Shown here: piece by piece, positions 44,708 to 52,436 of the stretch | Position numbering within the stretch: position 1 is the stretch's first letter | Layout of the letters: each line of letters starts with the position of its first letter | Source of the DNA: BJHL01 sp040378885 | Lineage (GTDB): Bacteria; Planctomycetota; Phycisphaerae; Phycisphaerales; UBA1924 | DNA length: 64,000 nucleotides | Reading direction: 5' to 3' | Assembly (NCBI GenBank): GCA_046316615.1 | Contig: JBKDAN010000038.1 | Span: 1-64,000, forward strand | Translations under genes and position numbers: made by a program | Notes under the pieces: generated by a model | The model's input: only the letters and a program-made list of their open reading frames with translations | What the model was told of the DNA's origin: nothing | The model's database searches: none

Positions 44708-45709
44708 ATGGCCATTCTCATCGACAAAGACACGCGGGTCATCTGTCAGGGCATCACGGGCGCCTTCGGCGCGGTGCACACCAAGGGGTGCAACAACTAC
44801 GGCACCAAGATGGTGGGCGGCGTGACGCCGGGCAAGGGCGGTACCAAAGACGAGAACGGTCTGCCGATCTTCGACACGGTGGAAGAAGCAGTTCGCAAGA
44901 CGGGCGCGACCGCCACGATGATCTTCGTGCCGCCGCCGTTTGCGGGCGACGCGATTCTGGAAGCGGCGTATGCGAACATTCCCGTGATCTGCGCGATCAC
45001 GGAAGGCGTGCCGGTGCAGGACATGATCAGGGTGCGTGCGGTCATTGATGAGATGAACGCGAGCGGCAAGGGCACGGGTGGCAACAAGCCGCTGCGCCAC
45101 CAGCGCATCACGCTGGTTGGCCCCAACTGTCCGGGCGTGATCACGCCGGGCCCCAAGACTGGCGCCGGCACCGGTGCGAGCGATCCGTATACCAACGCGG
45201 GCTGCAAGATCGGCATCATGCCCGGTTACATTCACACGCACATCAGCGAGAAGAAGTGCACGCGTGGCAAGGCCATCGGCATTGTGTCGCGCAGCGGCAC
45301 GCTGACGTACGAAGCGGTGTGGCAGACCAGCAACCTGGGCTTTGCGCAGAGCACCTGCGTGGGCATCGGCGGCGACCCGGTTCGCGGCGTCAATCACATC
45401 GACGTCATCAAGCTGTTTGAAGAAGACCCCGAGACCGCGGCGATCATGATGATCGGCGAAATCGGCGGTACCGACGAAATCAAGGCTGCGGAGTACATCA
45501 AGGCGAACGTGAAGAAGCCGGTCGCGGCGTTCATCGCGGGTCGCACGGCTCCTCCGGGCCGCCGCATGGGTCACGCGGGTGCCATCATCGGCGGGGCGGA
45601 CGACACGGCGGACGCGAAGATCGCGGCGTTGCAGGCGGCGGGCGTGAGCGTGGCGCTGAGCCCGGCGGACATGGGTAGTGCGCTGATGAAGGCGATGAAG
45701 CTGGGGTAA
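44708..45709 (+). CDS. sucD: Succinyl-CoA ligase alpha subunit
   Basis: The 333-residue product shows the family order: QGITGAFGAVHTKGC (CoA site), GGVTPGKGG, CAITEGVPVQDM, VGPNCPGVITPG and GRTAPPGRRMGHAGAII, with the phosphorylated histidine in RRMGHAGAI. SucD with SucC interconverts succinyl-CoA and succinate with substrate-level phosphorylation. It is about 40 residues longer than the usual ~290, with inserts after the VQDMIRVRAVI and ITPGPKTG regions. No sucC lies in the window, so it is separate from its partner here. Confidence 0.9.
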   Translation: MAILIDKDTRVICQGITGAFGAVHTKGCNNYGTKMVGGVTPGKGGTKDENGLPIFDTVEEAVRKTGATATMIFVPPPFAGDAILEAAYANIPVICAITEGVPVQDMIRVRAVIDEMNASGKGTGGNKPLRHQRITLVGPNCPGVITPGPKTGAGTGASDPYTNAGCKIGIMPGYIHTHISEKKCTRGKAIGIVSRSGTLTYEAVWQTSNLGFAQSTCVGIGGDPVRGVNHIDVIKLFEEDPETAAIMMIGEIGGTDEIKAAEYIKANVKKPVAAFIAGRTAPPGRRMGHAGAIIGGADDTADAKIAALQAAGVSVALSPADMGSALMKAMKLG

Positions 45710-45739
45710 GGCGACAAGTCGGGGAATCGGGGGTAAGCA

Positions 45740-46552
45740 ATGTCGCGATGGTCAGATCCAAAGCGGGCTTTCTGGAAGCGCACACTGCCGATTTCGATTG
45801 CGGTGCTGTCTGCGGTGGTTGCCATCGCCGGCGGCGTACTGGCCTTTCGCAAGGCATGGATTGATGCTCAAGTTGGCGAAGCCTTCCTCATCACCGCGCT
45901 GGTGGGAATTGTGCTGCTGCTGATTCTCGCGAAGGAAGCGTTGCTGGTGGTTCGCGGGTTTGAGGAAACCAAACGCCAAAGGCGACTTGACGAAGAGCAC
46001 GAAGTGCGGGCCGCGTGCCAGGTGCTGCGTGAGCAAATCGCATCGTGGTACCTGGCGGATATCGAGCAACTGCCCGAGGAACGCAGACCCTCAGCCATAC
46101 GCGTGTGCGTCTACCGCGTGGTGCCGAGCCAGGGCAAGGCGCGTTCGCCTGAACTCGAACGCGTAACGCGTTACTGCGTGGGCGAAGGCGGCGACACGGG
46201 CGAACCCGGCAAACGCATCTCCACCGCGTGCGGCGTGGTGGGCCGAGCTTACCGGACAGCCAAGCCGCAGATGGCTTACCGCGATGCCGAGTCCATCGAG
46301 GGATTTCGGCAACAGATGATCGAAGAATGGAGCTTTGACCCCGAGGATGCTAAATCGCTCAACGAAACTCGCTGGAGTTTCCTGGCTTTTCCGATAAGTT
46401 ATGAGCAGCGTGTGGACGCGATTTTGTTTATTGATTCGGAACTGCGCAATTGCTTTTCCGAAGATGCTGATGGGCCCGTACAATTACTCGTCGCGCCCAT
46501 GATCGAAGCGATTCAAATGGTCATTGAGCGGAGAACCTCTTATGCCTCCTGA
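45740..46552 (+). CDS. Two-helix membrane protein with cytoplasmic GAF-like domain
   Basis: The protein has 270 residues. Two membrane helices lie at ~18-36 and ~48-68, followed by a coiled-coil-like linker (EETKRQRRLDEEHEVRAACQV). A GAF-like alpha/beta sandwich spans ~105-265 and ends with the helix VAPMIEAIQMVI. The double-helix plus GAF design suggests a signal sensor, but there is no kinase, phosphodiesterase or other output domain, so the output must be elsewhere. Its last codons overlap a short ORF, suggesting translational coupling. Confidence 0.72.
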   Translation: MSRWSDPKRAFWKRTLPISIAVLSAVVAIAGGVLAFRKAWIDAQVGEAFLITALVGIVLLLILAKEALLVVRGFEETKRQRRLDEEHEVRAACQVLREQIASWYLADIEQLPEERRPSAIRVCVYRVVPSQGKARSPELERVTRYCVGEGGDTGEPGKRISTACGVVGRAYRTAKPQMAYRDAESIEGFRQQMIEEWSFDPEDAKSLNETRWSFLAFPISYEQRVDAILFIDSELRNCFSEDADGPVQLLVAPMIEAIQMVIERRTSYAS

Positions 46553-46727
46553 AGCCAGCAAATCTCCCACACGCTCAAAGATGATTGTCAGCAAGCGCGA
46601 AGTCTCCAAGCCCGGCGCTGCCCTTCGCGTCTACGAGCTCGAACTTAGTGCAGAATGGCAAAAGCGTCTCATGCTCCGCCGCCCTTCGCTGTGGTCACGC
46701 CTGACCGGCACACGCGGAGCGGCGTGA
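46542..46727 (+). CDS. Small basic protein overlapping the GAF-protein gene
   Basis: The ATG at 46542 follows GGAG with about eight bases of spacing and sits eleven bases inside the previous gene. The 61-residue product is lysine/arginine-rich with RVYELELSAEWQKRLMLRR in its middle. No family was recognised. The good start signal and overlap favour a real coupled gene, but shortness keeps doubt. Its stop is followed at once by a short repeat unit and a terminator-type hairpin. Confidence 0.5.
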   Translation: MPPEASKSPTRSKMIVSKREVSKPGAALRVYELELSAEWQKRLMLRRPSLWSRLTGTRGAA

Positions 46728-46730
46728 GGA

Positions 46731-46766
46731 AGAAGTGACGGAGTGACGAAGTAAAAAGGCCAAAGC
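46731..46766 (+). repeat. Stop-codon-proximal short repeat, copy B, leading into a terminator arm
   Basis: AGTGACGGAGTGACGAAGT is followed by AAAAAGGCCAAAG. The same plan, with a GTGAC unit followed by an AAGGCC stem, recurs at 12223, 46778 and 46856. Confidence 0.55.
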
Positions 46767-46790
46767 CACCACGGTGACTTTGGCCTTTGT
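46755..46790. terminator. Bidirectional-looking hairpin between convergent genes
   Basis: AAAGGCCAAAG (46755-46765) pairs perfectly with CTTTGGCCTTT (46778-46788), enclosing CACC-AC-GGTG, with T-rich flank TGTCGTTTTC after it and AAAA before it. Either strand could use it. Confidence 0.75.
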
Positions 46791-46891
46791 CGTTTTCTTC
46801 ACTTCGTGACTTCCCCAAGGTACCCACTCCCACACTTACCCAATGGGTATCTTGCCTTTGGCCTTTCACTTCGTCACTGCGTCACTTCCCC
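46778..46891 (-). repeat. Two inverted copies (C and D) of the short terminator-linked repeat
   Basis: Read on the minus strand, 46816-46778 gives GGGGAAGTCACGAAGTGAAG and ends in AAAGGCCAAAG, and 46891-46856 gives GGGGAAGTGACGCAGTGACG and ends in AAAGGCCAAAG. Copy D contains the stop codon of the convergent methyltransferase-fold gene, so it encodes that protein's last residues (EVTQ). Confidence 0.6.
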
Positions 46892-48001
46892 ACTCTTCTT
46901 CCTCAACAACGTATACGACACCACCAAATCACTCTCCAAATCCATCGCGCTTGCGCCGTTGTCCCACTCGAGTTTGCGGCCCATTTCGCGGGCGGCGGGG
47001 GTATCGTCTTCGTCGAACTTGATGACTTCGAAGCCCGCGGCTTCGAGTTGTTCGCGGGTGAAGGGGCAGCGGCCGTCGGCCCAGGGCTTGTAGGGCTCGC
47101 CTTCGGGAGCTTGCTTGGGACAGATGTTGTAGATCATCACAAGACCGCCCGGGTTCATGGCGTCGGCGAGTTCTTTGACGAACTGGTCGTTGCTCACGCC
47201 GAGTTGCACGAGCATGCGCGGGTCGACTTCCTTTTCTGGCGTGATGTAGCCGCGCTTGAGCGTGTTCTTGCTGATGAACAGATCGAACTTGCCGCGCTCC
47301 GCGACGGCTTGCTTGGTTGCGTCGTCGGCGGGCCACTGGCCGAAGACGAGCTTAAGTGAGCCGACGGGCGGCACATCGTCCATGATGCTGGGACGTGTGA
47401 CTTCACCTTGCAGGGCGGGGTCGGCGTAGAGAGCCTGCAGCAGCGGATCGACTTCGATGCCTGTGACGTGAGCACCCATGTTGCCCATCATGCGGAGCTG
47501 GCCCAGGCCGCCAAAGCCGAAGTCGACGATCTTCTTGTCGCGGAAGGTCTCTGGGCCGCCTTGCGAGCTGCCCCACTGCTGAGCGATGAGATCGATTGCG
47601 CGGACGTACGCGAGGGGTGAGCCGTAGCGCGTGTAGTAGAAGAAGTAGTCGTCGTACTTGGTTTCGACGTAGTCAGCACGCTGATCTTCAGGCAGCGCTT
47701 CGTACTGCGCGGGTGTGAGGTAGCTGCGGGGTTCGTTGCGGACATACACCGTCACTTCATCGATCACCGGCAGGTAGTTGGTCTGAATGACAAAGCGGTG
47801 CGCGTCGGGCGTCTTGAGCGTGGAGCGCAGCAGGCCAGCTTCACGACGCAGGAGCAGTACGGTTGCGGGTCGCTCTTCAACCATCTGCATCTCGGGCTGG
47901 GCAGCCGGCTGAGCGGGCGCCGTTGACGTTTGAGCGAACACGTTGGGGGAGACACTGGCAAATGCGAGGCCGAGGATCGCGGCGAGGTGTTGACGTTGCA
48001 T
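46874..48001 (-). CDS. Exported protein with SAM-dependent methyltransferase fold
   Basis: The ATG at 48001 gives 375 residues. Residues 1-24 look like a Sec signal peptide (charged QRQH, a hydrophobic stretch, ending NVFAQ). A second soluble segment of about 110 residues precedes a class I Rossmann methyltransferase core. It shows motif I as KKIVDFGFGGLGQLRMMG, motif post-I as VTGIEVDPLL, and MNPGGLVMIYNIC at strand 5. Methyltransferases of this fold need cytoplasmic S-adenosylmethionine, so a signal peptide is unexpected. The signal could be uncleaved or the domain may no longer bind SAM. The C-terminus (EVTQ) is encoded by a copy of a repeat family. Confidence 0.7.
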   Translation of the reverse strand: MQRQHLAAILGLAFASVSPNVFAQTSTAPAQPAAQPEMQMVEERPATVLLLRREAGLLRSTLKTPDAHRFVIQTNYLPVIDEVTVYVRNEPRSYLTPAQYEALPEDQRADYVETKYDDYFFYYTRYGSPLAYVRAIDLIAQQWGSSQGGPETFRDKKIVDFGFGGLGQLRMMGNMGAHVTGIEVDPLLQALYADPALQGEVTRPSIMDDVPPVGSLKLVFGQWPADDATKQAVAERGKFDLFISKNTLKRGYITPEKEVDPRMLVQLGVSNDQFVKELADAMNPGGLVMIYNICPKQAPEGEPYKPWADGRCPFTREQLEAAGFEVIKFDEDDTPAAREMGRKLEWDNGASAMDLESDLVVSYTLLRKKSGEVTQ

Positions 48002-48168
48002 GAAGAATGGTACTGCAACAGCGACCAAGCGTGACGGCCATCGCTCAGATGGAAACAGTTATCCGCCCGGGCCGGGCCGGTCCGATCGCGGTACGCTGCG
48101 TGGCCCGACGGCTCGGGCATCGCGACGTGCCGACGGCGGACTTGGCTTGTTGGATCAGGAGATTGAAC

Positions 48169-49206
48169 ATGAACGGATCTTCGCGGCGTGAGGTGCTGGG
48201 TGTGGGTGTGCTGGGTGCGCTCGCGACGATGCTGCCAGCCGGTATGTCGGGATGCTCGACAGCGGGCGGGCACGCAGCCACGAACAATCAGGGAAAGCGG
48301 CGGCTCGCGCGTGTTGCCCACATCACCGATAGCCACACGCAGCCCGAACGTGGTGCCTTTGAGGGCACCTGCGCGATGTGGGAGCATCTGAACACACTCA
48401 GCGACAAGCCTGATCTGGTGCTGCATGGCGGCGACATCATCTTTTCAAGCTTTGAGAAGACCCGCCAGCGCTCTCAGGAGCAGTGGGACTTGTATCTGCG
48501 GAGCATGCGTGAGCACAACAAGCTGCCCGTACACCACTGCCTGGGCAACCACGACATCTGGGGCTGGAACAAGAAGGAAAGTCAGACGACTGGCAACGAA
48601 GAAGGCTGGGGCAAGGCATGGGCGATCGATCTGCTGGGCATGCCCGCGCCGTACTACGCGTTCGAGGCGCGGGGTGTGAAGTTCATCGTGCTTGACACGG
48701 TGCAGCCGCGCGGCGAAACCGGCTATGAAGGCGGCCTGGGTGACGCTCAGTTTGAGTGGCTGCAAGGTGAACTTGCAGGCTCCAAGCTGCCCGTGGTGGT
48801 TCTCACGCACATTCCGACAATTCATGCCAGCACCTTGCTGGTGGACGCACGCACGAACGCTGACAACAACTGGGTCACGGGCGGCGGATCGCTGCTGATG
48901 GACCGGACGAAGGTCGTCAACCTGATCTCGCGCCACCGCAACATCGCAGCAGTGCTGAGCGGGCACATTCACATGGTGGAACGCATTGATTACGCCGGCA
49001 CAAGCTGGATCAACAGCGGCGCGGTGTGCGGCAGCTGGTGGCAAAGCCAGCAGCAAAGCCGAGAGTTTTTCGCCAGCCGTCGCAACGACCAGACGATGCT
49101 GGAACGCCCCGACCGCGCGATGCCGGGGTATGGGTTGCTGGATGTGTACAGCGACGGCTCCATCGGCTGGGAGTATGTGGAGTGGGGCTGGCAACCGACG
49201 GCGTGA
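48169..49206 (+). CDS. Tat-exported lipoprotein metallophosphoesterase (calcineurin-like)
   Basis: The ATG at 48169 follows CAGGAG. The 345-residue product starts with a twin-arginine signal (SSRREVLGVGVLG) and a lipobox ending at C29. The calcineurin-like phosphoesterase metal site is complete: HITDSHTQ, VLHGGDII, CLGNHDIWGW, VVVLTHIP and LSGHIHMVER. These residues bind two metal ions in the family. Substrate unknown; other members cleave phosphomonoesters, phosphodiesters or nucleotides at the cell surface. It is divergent from the exported methyltransferase-fold gene with about 170 bases between. Confidence 0.88.
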   Translation: MNGSSRREVLGVGVLGALATMLPAGMSGCSTAGGHAATNNQGKRRLARVAHITDSHTQPERGAFEGTCAMWEHLNTLSDKPDLVLHGGDIIFSSFEKTRQRSQEQWDLYLRSMREHNKLPVHHCLGNHDIWGWNKKESQTTGNEEGWGKAWAIDLLGMPAPYYAFEARGVKFIVLDTVQPRGETGYEGGLGDAQFEWLQGELAGSKLPVVVLTHIPTIHASTLLVDARTNADNNWVTGGGSLLMDRTKVVNLISRHRNIAAVLSGHIHMVERIDYAGTSWINSGAVCGSWWQSQQQSREFFASRRNDQTMLERPDRAMPGYGLLDVYSDGSIGWEYVEWGWQPTA

Positions 49207-49233
49207 GCGGCGTTGGTTTTGCTATCCTGTCGC

Positions 49234-50214
49234 ATGGCAACGCTCGCTTCGCCCCGTCACCTGCTGGGACTTCAGAACACGCCGCGTGAACAGATCGTGT
49301 CGATGCTGCGTGCGACACGACAGATGCAACGCGCGATGGGCGCGAGCCGCGGCACGATCGCGAGTGCGCACGCGACCGCGCTGATGGGCAAGGTCGTCGC
49401 GAATCTGTTCTTTGAGGACAGCACGCGCACGCGGCTGAGCTTCAGCGTGGCGGCGAAGCGGCTGGGCGCGGAAGTCATCGACCTGCAAGGCCAGACCAGC
49501 AGCGTGAGCAAGGGCGAGACGCTCATTGACACCGCCACGAACATCGAGGCGATGGGCGTGAGCGCCCTGGTGGTGCGGGCGCGCCAGAGCGGGGCGGCGG
49601 CGCTCATCGCGTCGCGCGTGCGCATTCCCGTGCTGAACGCGGGCGATGGTCGGCATGAGCACCCCACGCAGGCGCTGCTGGATGCCTACACGATTGCGCA
49701 GAGCCATGGGCGCGAGGAGTTTGATCTGTCCGGGCTCACCGTCGCGATCGTGGGTGATGTCAACGCGTCGCGCGTCGCTCGCAGCAACATCGCATGCCTG
49801 ACCACGCTGGGCGCGCGAGTGGTATGCGTGGGCAGCCCGCAGCTCGCGCCGCGCGGGCTCGAGAGCCTGGGCTGCAGCGTGACGCACGATCTGGACGCGG
49901 TGCTGCCTCAGCTTGATGCGATCATGATGCTGCGCATTCAGTTTGAACGCTACGAGGCCAAGGAAGGCGCGAAGGAAGCGGCCAAGCCCAACGTCATCGC
50001 GAGCGTGCGCGAGTACCGCGCGCAGTATGCCCTGACGGCCGCGCGGGCGGAACGTCTGAAACACGATGCGATTGTGATGCACCCGGGCCCCATCAACCGT
50101 GGCATTGAGCTTGACGCGGAGGTGGCGGATGGCCCCCAAAGCGTCATTCTCAAGCAAGTCAGCAACGGCGTGCTGGTGCGCATGGCGGCGCTGAAGTCTC
50201 TGATTGAAGTCTGA
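49234..50214 (+). CDS. pyrB: Aspartate carbamoyltransferase, catalytic subunit
   Basis: The ATG at 49234 gives 326 residues. Carbamoyl phosphate-binding S63-T-R-T-R lies in FFEDSTRTRLSF. Aspartate-site and interdomain motifs follow in order: GDGRHEHPTQALLDAYT, VAIVGDVNASRVARSN and MHPGPINRG. The enzyme makes N-carbamoyl-L-aspartate in pyrimidine synthesis. No pyrI or pyrC lies beside it; gmk follows after 35 bases and could share the transcript. No pyrimidine attenuator was recognised. Confidence 0.95.
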   Translation: MATLASPRHLLGLQNTPREQIVSMLRATRQMQRAMGASRGTIASAHATALMGKVVANLFFEDSTRTRLSFSVAAKRLGAEVIDLQGQTSSVSKGETLIDTATNIEAMGVSALVVRARQSGAAALIASRVRIPVLNAGDGRHEHPTQALLDAYTIAQSHGREEFDLSGLTVAIVGDVNASRVARSNIACLTTLGARVVCVGSPQLAPRGLESLGCSVTHDLDAVLPQLDAIMMLRIQFERYEAKEGAKEAAKPNVIASVREYRAQYALTAARAERLKHDAIVMHPGPINRGIELDAEVADGPQSVILKQVSNGVLVRMAALKSLIEV

Positions 50215-50249
50215 ACGACCAGCGGCGACAGGCCGCCTACAAAAGGCCC

Positions 50250-50867
50250 ATGGCTCAGACCCCCCACCGCCTGCCGACAGATACCGACAACGGGCTTTTG
50301 CTCATCATCAGCGGCCCCAGCGGCGCCGGCAAGACCACGATCACACGCGGCGTGGAGCGGTCGATTGCTGACAGCGTTTTCAGCGTGAGCTGCACGACGC
50401 GAGCCAAGACGCCCGCCGACACCGACGGCGTTGATTACCACTTCATCGATGATGCGACGTTCGAAGCGATGAAGACGCGCGGCGAGTTCTTTGAAACCGC
50501 GGGCGTGTACGGCAAGAAGTACGGCACGCCCAAAGCGCCCGTGCTCGAACACCTGCGCCGCGGACGCCTGGTTATTCTGGAAATTGATGTCCAAGGCGCG
50601 ATGCAGATCAAGCAGCAGGTGCCCGATGCGTTCGCGCTTTTCATCCTGCCGCCCACGGAGGAAGAACTGCACCGCCGACTGCGCGACCGCAAACGCGAAA
50701 GCGACGAACAGATCAAGCGGCGTTTCGACGCGGCCAAGGCTGAGATCGAAAGCGCCAAGGCCAGCGGCGTGTACAACGTGTTCATCGTGAATGACAATCT
50801 GGAAGCCGCCATCAAGCGAGCGTGCGACCTCGTTTCGGGCGAGCGAGCGCGGCGAGCGGGGAAGTAA
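50250..50867 (+). CDS. gmk: Guanylate kinase
   Basis: The 205-residue product has P-loop S21-G-P-S-G-A-G-K-T at residues 21-29. The GMP-binding region shows SCTTRAKTPADTDGVDYHFI, then EFFETAGVYGKKYGTP and VILEIDVQGAMQIKQQ. It converts GMP and ATP to GDP and ADP. The length is normal. It follows pyrB on the same strand, joining purine and pyrimidine steps, and is followed by a 310-base non-coding gap that probably ends the transcript. Confidence 0.95.
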   Translation: MAQTPHRLPTDTDNGLLLIISGPSGAGKTTITRGVERSIADSVFSVSCTTRAKTPADTDGVDYHFIDDATFEAMKTRGEFFETAGVYGKKYGTPKAPVLEHLRRGRLVILEIDVQGAMQIKQQVPDAFALFILPPTEEELHRRLRDRKRESDEQIKRRFDAAKAEIESAKASGVYNVFIVNDNLEAAIKRACDLVSGERARRAGK

Positions 50868-51177
50868 GCGAAATCCGCGCAAACGCTCGCCGACCACGTC
50901 CGCCCGAAGACGCAAACCGTCTGTTGCATGTGCGTGCCCGACAGCTCACGCGTGGTACGCCGAAAAGCAGAGGCCGGCGTTCATATTTCAATCGGTTTTT
51001 GAAAGGTTAAAACCCGAACAGACAAACAAGTTCGGTCACGTAACAAGGGGTGGGAACCAACGTAGGTTAGTCAAGTCTAACATACAGACACTGACCGTTT
51101 GACTGCGAAAACACGCGGCAAACGTCACTGACGCACACACGGTCGCCCATACTGAGCGACCCAAAATGGAGATGGTC
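50868..51177. other. 310-base AT-richer gap upstream of the Lpo-like gene cluster
   Basis: No convincing gene was seen. The 3' half is noticeably lower in GC than its neighbours and holds GTTAG-tcaagt-CTAAC (51066-51081), a small inverted repeat near a TAACAT hexamer. This region probably carries the promoter of the envelope cluster starting at 51178, but no hexamer pair with good spacing was found. Confidence 0.4.
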
Positions 51178-51801
51178 ATGCACGCTCGTTCTCTCGCTTT
51201 GGTTGGCTGCTCGCTCGTGGGCTTGGTCGCGCTGACGGGATGCCAGCCGCCTCGCGGCGATGGCGGCGGACGGGCTGATCCGTCCGGAACGACCCGGGCC
51301 GAGCGGTTCGACGCCCGCGTGACCCCGGCCAGCCTGTTTGAACACAGCGATGCAGTCGCGCAGCAACTGGCAGATGACCTGAAGAACGTGCCCGCGCTGA
51401 ACGGCGACTATCGCGCGACGATCGTGTTCGGCGATATCAAGAACAACACGGGCATCGTCTCAACGACCGACTTCGAGGCCTTCCGCACGCGGATTCGCCA
51501 GCGTCTGATGCAGAGCCAGAATGTGCTGCGGAATGTGCGCTTTGTTGAAATGAAGCAGCGCATCGATCCGCTGATCCAGCGCGAAACCAGCAAGAACAGC
51601 GATCTGCTGCAGGAAGGCAATCGCCCCGAGCGCAAGGACCTGAACCCCGCGTACACGTACTTTCTCAATGGTGAGATGTATCGCGTGGAACGAGGTAACG
51701 GCGCGACCAACCTCTACATGATGGGGTACAACCTCGTCAGCATGGAGACGGGTGAGATCATCTGGGAAAACCAACCCTACGAGGTCAAGCAAGTTCGCTG
51801 A
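51178..51801 (+). CDS. LpoB-like envelope lipoprotein (1)
   Basis: The ATG at 51178 has GGAG upstream; an ATG at 51166 is also possible. The 207-residue product has lipobox LTGC at residue ~22. The domain shows ATIVFGDIKNNTG, then TTDFEAFRTRIRQRLM and FVEM, which follows the order of LpoB, the outer-membrane lipoprotein that activates PBP1b in enterobacteria. The LpoB C-terminal TolB-like fold (YTYFLNGEMYRVERGNGATN, YMMGYNLVSMETGEIIWE) is also present. Family assignment is confident; a role in activating a peptidoglycan synthase here is inference. Confidence 0.78.
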   Translation: MHARSLALVGCSLVGLVALTGCQPPRGDGGGRADPSGTTRAERFDARVTPASLFEHSDAVAQQLADDLKNVPALNGDYRATIVFGDIKNNTGIVSTTDFEAFRTRIRQRLMQSQNVLRNVRFVEMKQRIDPLIQRETSKNSDLLQEGNRPERKDLNPAYTYFLNGEMYRVERGNGATNLYMMGYNLVSMETGEIIWENQPYEVKQVR

Positions 51802-51840
51802 GCGCTGTGATGTCGGCCGGCTTGTTCGCGGAGGGTGTCC

Positions 51841-52404
51841 ATGCGCGCAGTGATCTTCATACTGGCAGGTCTAATGATGGCGACGTGGCTCATGGGCTGC
51901 GCAAGTGCGGGCCCACGCACCACGCGGCTCACGACGCGTGACCTGAATGAGATGGCGACGATCGTCGCGCTCAACCTTCGCAACAGCGAGTGGATGACCA
52001 CACGCAACGAGCAGAGCGAGCCTGTCATCATCGCGATGGAGAAGGTCGAGAACCTGACCGACGACATCATTCCACGTGGCGAGCAATGGGCCATCATGAC
52101 CAAGGTGCGTGGCAATGCCGACATGGTGCGCGTGGGACGCGAGAAAGCCATCACGTTCGTCATGAGTAAAGATGCCGTGCTGGGTGCGGCAGAACGTGGC
52201 ACGATGGAAGGCGCGGAGGCCAATCGACTGAACCCGACTCACGAAATGAGCGCGACCATGCGCAACGCGACGCGCAGCGTGAAGGACGCGCGGACGGATG
52301 TGTACCTGTGCGAGTTCCGTATCACATCACTCGCGACAGGTGAGCTCAAGTGGCTCGACACGTTTGAAGTGAAGCGCCAGGCGTTCGGTCTGACCTTTGA
52401 CTGA
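51841..52404 (+). CDS. LpoB-like envelope lipoprotein (2)
   Basis: The ATG at 51841 follows GGAGG. The 187-residue product has lipobox LMGC near residue 18 and a segment like the first LpoB domain (VIIAMEKVENLTDDIIPRGE), then IMTKVRGNADMVRVG and a YLCEFRITSLATGELKWLDT region that parallels YNLVSMETGEIIWE of its neighbour. The two genes, 39 bases apart, look like diverged duplicates. A tandem 15-base duplication spans its stop codon. Function is inferred from family and neighbours only. Confidence 0.65.
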   Translation: MRAVIFILAGLMMATWLMGCASAGPRTTRLTTRDLNEMATIVALNLRNSEWMTTRNEQSEPVIIAMEKVENLTDDIIPRGEQWAIMTKVRGNADMVRVGREKAITFVMSKDAVLGAAERGTMEGAEANRLNPTHEMSATMRNATRSVKDARTDVYLCEFRITSLATGELKWLDTFEVKRQAFGLTFD

Positions 52405-52436
52405 AGATCTGGTGACTGAAGATCTGGCTGAGCATC

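Noticed and set aside
52399..52427. A ~15-base tandem duplication (GACTGAAGATCTGG) over the stop of the second LpoB-like gene
   Set aside because: It is real in sequence but most simply explained as replication slippage; the first copy keeps the stop codon and the next gene is unaffected.
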